DNA of 31,036 bases, from IMG/VR virus record IMGVR_UViG_3300047319_000420, positions 1 to 31,036 of that record; one strand, written 5' to 3'. Positions 28,249 to 31,036 of this stretch are shown here, piece by piece. Position numbers and translations under genes: made by a program. The notes below the pieces were generated by a model. It worked only from the letters and a program-made list of their open reading frames with translations. It was not told where the DNA came from and made no database searches. Each line of letters starts with the position of its first letter. The stretch's first letter is position 1. This stretch comes from a virus.

Positions 28249-31004
28249 CAGAACCTCTCGTATGTTTGAACGATCCGTCCGGTCTGAGGCTGCATCGCAT
28301 CGCCGCTAGTCATCGAGTGCTGCCAGATGGATCCCGGAGTATACGTGAACTCCGTGCCGACGCTGACGCCGATGATCAATGGTGCTACTGATCGGAAAGT
28401 CGCCTTGCCGATCGGTGCGATCACGAACTGGAACACGCCGCCCGTCGGAGCAGTTGAGGTGTATGCAACAACCCCTGCCGGGGCAGCCAGCCGGATGGCG
28501 ACTTGGGGGGTAGCCGAAGTCGCCTGCCAAGCACCGGCTGGAGCCCCGACAATTGTTCCGGTATTGATCACCGGAGAGACTATCACGAAAGTTGATGCCC
28601 CCGCCGGAACTGTGACGGACTCGCCAATGCCTGGGGATGGGATAGGCGCTGACATCGTCAGCAATGCCGGCGGGACTGTAACACCGCCAGGGATAACGAC
28701 GATCGGCGCAGCGGCAGCGTAGCTAGCCGTAGCAGCCGGTACAACGACGATAGTCCCTGACCCAGCGATAACTCCCGGAGCGGCACTCGTGAACGTTGCG
28801 AGGGCCGGAGGCGCAGGATAGAACGAGTGTATGAAGATGAACGGCCCGACGCCAGTCGCCGTCCAGATCGCTGCCTGCGGAGTTAGAATGGCCCCCTGCC
28901 CAGCGAGCAGAGTCGGAGCGACCGCAGCCATGGTAACGGTCAGAGCTGCGATAGTGACACTCGCTCCAAAAGCGATAGCCGGAGGAGTGCTAACAGTCGT
29001 CATCGTGGCGAATGGCACCGGGATTGTGAGCGAGGGATTCCCAGCAATCACCACCGCAGTAAAGACTCCTGCTGGTACAGTAGCAATCCGGCTGAGAGAC
29101 GGGGCTACGACTGTCGCAGTCCAGACTGCTGGAGGGACGGCCACTGCCCCTGCCCCACTCGGAACCGGAGGAACTGCTGTAGCCGAGAATATTGCGACCG
29201 GAGAGACTATCGTGTTTGGGACTTGAAGAATCGGCGCCACTGAACTGAATGTCGTCGTTGCCGCGTTGGGCACAACTCCACCACCAAGTGAAAGCCCAGC
29301 AGAAATGGCAGTGAACGTAGCTACCGCCGGTGAGGCCGTTATGGTGCTGGGGAAGTTGATAGCTGGTGCGACGGATGAGAACGTCACCAGTGCAGGAGTA
29401 GCTTGTACAGCAACAGCAACCGATAGTGTTGGTGCTATCGATGCAAACACGTTCTGTGCAACAGAAACATCATCGATGTTGACCGAGATGACTCCTTGCC
29501 CCACTTGGACAATCGTGAAGTTCGTGAGGCCACTCGCTGTTGGCGTCCAGGCGAACGTATACATCGTCCAAGCTGGAGTCAAAGTAATGGTAGGGCCTGC
29601 CACCGGCGTGAAGCCTCCACCACCTGCGGCTAGTTTAACTTGTCCTGTCCCCTTTAGCCAAGCTGAGAACAAGTATGTTACTCCAGCAGCAATATTTATG
29701 CTGAAACGACACCCTTCAGAAGCGGAGACTCCATCCGTGGTCATTAGCATAGATGCGACGCCGGAATGTGCTGTCGTTGCATCGCGTGCTAAGGTCGCTC
29801 CTGAATTGTTGAAGTAACCACCTGCGGTAGTCCACCCGGATACGTCTGTCTCGAATGTTCCGTTCGAGATTGTCAGCCAAGTTGTCGTCACGGTGTTGCC
29901 GATTACCGGAGCTACAGCCGTCGCTGTCCAAATCCCTGCTGGCGGCGTAATGATCCGCGACTGCCCCAGGAACGGCGAGACGGACGACGCTGAGAAAGTC
30001 GCCGGTGGTGCTGAAATTGTCAGTGACACCGTGGGGATCGGCGCGACTGATGTGAAGCTAGTTGTCGCTGGCGAGGCCGATACGTTCCCCGATCCTGAAA
30101 CTGGTGGCGCAACAGCCGTGCTTGTGAAGATCGCGGGTGGGGCTATGACTAGTCCCGTGCGCGAGACAAGTGGCGCGACGGAGCTGGCGTTGAAGGTAGC
30201 GGCTGGAGCCGAGATCGTAACGCTGACGATCAGAGTCGGAGCAACTGCACTACCAGTGAACGTCGCCGGTGGAGCTACGACCGTGTTGCTAGTCCCGATG
30301 AATAGAGTAGGGCCGACAGAACTCCCCGTGAAGGCTGCCGCTGGTGCCGCAACTTGCCAGTCGGCTGATACGCCTGGAGCGACGGATCTAGCAGTGAATG
30401 CCGCTGCTGGAGACACCACTGTGTTGGAAACAACGCTGAGCGGGTAGTCCGCCGCCGTCTGAGACGCCTGTACATCATCGCAGTTAAGGGTGACGAACAC
30501 CGAGAACCCAGTTGTGTGCCCGAGATAGATCGCGTTGACTGTTGAGGCAGCAACGGCATAGGTGATCTGTGTCTGGGGAACGCCGTCAATCTGGTAGTCT
30601 ATCACCCACGGATTCGCGGACTGATTGACGCGGAACTCCAAGAGATACCATTGTCCAGCTACCGGCGTAACAGCAGACAGGCGATCCATCACTTGTGCTG
30701 TTCCATTGATCCATCCGAACTTGTTTGAAGCTATGTCGTAACCGAAACGAGGGCCACCGTTCAAAGTCATCAATTCAATGCCCTGACTCGGAATGGATGC
30801 AAGGCGGATCCAAGCTTTGAATACAGTGATGGGGCCAGAAGCCCAGGTGTGGAGCCCGTAACCCGGATCACCAGAGAACTTGCCCGATTTGGCCCCAGTT
30901 TTGAAGACAACGGTGTCGATCGAGGCATTCCCGCCAGAAAAGATTGTGCCAATCGCGTTCGTCTCGAAATCTTCGTTCCAGATTAGTGTTGCCACATCGG
31001 CCAC
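28248..31004 (-). CDS. 918-aa repeat protein with lectin- and CBM-like domains
   Basis: A virion surface protein candidate. Residues 1-185 form a LamG/concanavalin-like jelly roll (WNEDFETNAIGTIFSGGN... to ...FVTLNCDDVQA). Residues 196-370 are about eight copies of a 22-residue repeat with core P-A-x-F-T-A-S-S-V-A-P. Residues about 378-520 look like a CBM4/9-type carbohydrate-binding module (NGTFETDVSGW... to ...VISVNIDDVSVAQ). Residues 533-876 add about sixteen more copies. The end (TEFTYTPGSIWQHSM...) is not repetitive. The only usable start is GTG 31004, since an in-frame TGA lies upstream at 31023-31025. There is no signal peptide. Position just upstream of the head-tail adaptor is within the head genes, so it may be a head fibre or decoration protein that binds surface sugars rather than a tail fibre. 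Assembly role unproven. Confidence 0.7.
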   Translation of the reverse strand: MADVATLIWNEDFETNAIGTIFSGGNASIDTVVFKTGAKSGKFSGDPGYGLHTWASGPITVFKAWIRLASIPSQGIELMTLNGGPRFGYDIASNKFGWINGTAQVMDRLSAVTPVAGQWYLLEFRVNQSANPWVIDYQIDGVPQTQITYAVAASTVNAIYLGHTTGFSVFVTLNCDDVQASQTAADYPLSVVSNTVVSPAAAFTARSVAPGVSADWQVAAPAAAFTGSSVGPTLFIGTSNTVVAPPATFTGSAVAPTLIVSVTISAPAATFNASSVAPLVSRTGLVIAPPAIFTSTAVAPPVSGSGNVSASPATTSFTSVAPIPTVSLTISAPPATFSASSVSPFLGQSRIITPPAGIWTATAVAPVIGNTVTTTWLTISNGTFETDVSGWTTAGGYFNNSGATLARDATTAHSGVASMLMTTDGVSASEGCRFSINIAAGVTYLFSAWLKGTGQVKLAAGGGGFTPVAGPTITLTPAWTMYTFAWTPTASGLTNFTIVQVGQGVISVNIDDVSVAQNVFASIAPTLSVAVAVQATPALVTFSSVAPAINFPSTITASPAVATFTAISAGLSLGGGVVPNAATTTFSSVAPILQVPNTIVSPVAIFSATAVPPVPSGAGAVAVPPAVWTATVVAPSLSRIATVPAGVFTAVVIAGNPSLTIPVPFATMTTVSTPPAIAFGASVTIAALTVTMAAVAPTLLAGQGAILTPQAAIWTATGVGPFIFIHSFYPAPPALATFTSAAPGVIAGSGTIVVVPAATASYAAAAPIVVIPGGVTVPPALLTMSAPIPSPGIGESVTVPAGASTFVIVSPVINTGTIVGAPAGAWQATSATPQVAIRLAAPAGVVAYTSTAPTGGVFQFVIAPIGKATFRSVAPLIIGVSVGTEFTYTPGSIWQHSMTSGDAMQPQTGRIVQTYERF
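28376..29417 (-). repeat. About 16 tandem 22-residue (66-base) repeats
   Basis: Second block of the 918-aa protein. Copies begin near residues 533, 555, 577, 599, 621 and so on to 861, spaced 20 to 24 residues. The core is [VI]-x-x-P-A-x-x-x-T-x-[ST]-x-x-V-A-P followed by a variable 7-residue linker. DNA-level similarity is lower than protein-level similarity, so the copies look old. Confidence 0.8.
29894..30419 (-). repeat. About 8 tandem 22-residue (66-base) repeats
   Basis: First block of the 918-aa protein. Copies start near residues 196, 218, 242, 264, 286, 308, 330 and 351. This block is more regular than the second, with PPATFTGSAVAP and PAATFNASSVAP as good examples. Confidence 0.85.
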
Positions 31005-31036
31005 GCATTCGACTCGACAACTTCACCAGGCACATA
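30983..31036 (-). CDS. 3' end of an unidentified upstream virion gene (partial)
   Basis: The minus-strand frame entering from the right edge reads YVPGEVVESNAWPMWQH then TAA at 30983-30985, overlapping the start of the 918-aa gene by 22 bases. The overlap style matches the rest of the operon, so this is likely the true end of the neighbouring gene. Only 17 residues are visible, so no product can be named; by position a capsid, decoration or head-connector gene is expected. Confidence 0.5.
   Translation of the reverse strand, partial: YVPGEVVESNAWPMWQH

Noticed and set aside
28327-30447. Several plus-strand frames of 130-185 aa with 'GATAVAVQIPAGG'-like repeats
   Set aside because: They are the antisense reading of the 22-residue repeats of the 918-aa protein; the 66-base period preserves frame on both strands. 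The minus frame is a single 2.7-kb gene with recognisable domains.
28248-31004. Tandem 66-base periodicity as a possible CRISPR or minisatellite
   Set aside because: Period is coding (22 codons), copies differ at the DNA level and there are no identical repeat-spacer units.

Overview
The window is a piece of a tailed double-stranded DNA phage (or prophage) with a contractile, myovirus-type tail. The evidence is a tail sheath and tube pair and a full set of baseplate parts: spike, gp25-like wedge, gpJ and gpI. The host is probably a Gram-positive actinobacterium. Pointers are the moderately high GC content by eye, a secreted transglycosylase-like protein of actinobacterial flavour, a PGRP/amidase domain and an NlpC/P60 domain carried on tail proteins, and an HU-like protein. 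The host call is inference. No integrase, tRNA, rRNA, CRISPR array or insertion sequence was seen.

Layout. Positions 1-12489 are transcribed rightwards and hold replication, nucleotide-metabolism and small unknown genes, mostly joined by ATGA/GTGA overlaps. In order they are: a toprim primase fused to an MCM-like AAA+ helicase (open at the left edge); two small unknowns; an FAD-type oxidoreductase; a HAD phosphatase; an SDR reductase; a small all-alpha nucleotide-modification/MazG-like protein; a class I methyltransferase; a small unknown; a DnaE-type DNA polymerase III alpha; a secreted transglycosylase-like protein; an HU-like protein; the flavin-dependent thymidylate synthase ThyX; an HTH protein; and, after the only intergenic stretch over 100 bases (11924-12027), one more unknown.

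Positions 12490-31036 are transcribed leftwards and form the virion operon. Read from its upstream (right) end it holds: the tail end of an unidentified gene; a 918-residue protein built from a lectin-like domain, a carbohydrate-binding-module-like domain and about 24 copies of a 22-residue repeat; a head-tail adaptor; a gpG-like tail completion protein; a probable tail terminator; a small unknown; sheath; tube; the tail assembly chaperone pair with a -1 frameshift site; tape measure; a LysM baseplate protein; a hub with an NlpC/P60 domain; a spike with an amidase domain; gp25-like wedge; gpJ with an inserted domain; gpI fused to a lectin-like domain; a tail fibre-like protein; and a small holin-like membrane protein. 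The two operons converge at 12489/12490 with no bases between the stop codons.

How the genes fit together: the left half copies DNA and adjusts the nucleotide pool (ThyX, HAD phosphatase, Nmad1/MazG-like protein), with an oxidoreductase-SDR-methyltransferase cassette whose substrate is unknown. The right half builds a contractile tail that carries two cell-wall-cutting activities and several sugar-binding-like domains. All functional names rest on reading translated sequence by eye; no database search was possible.
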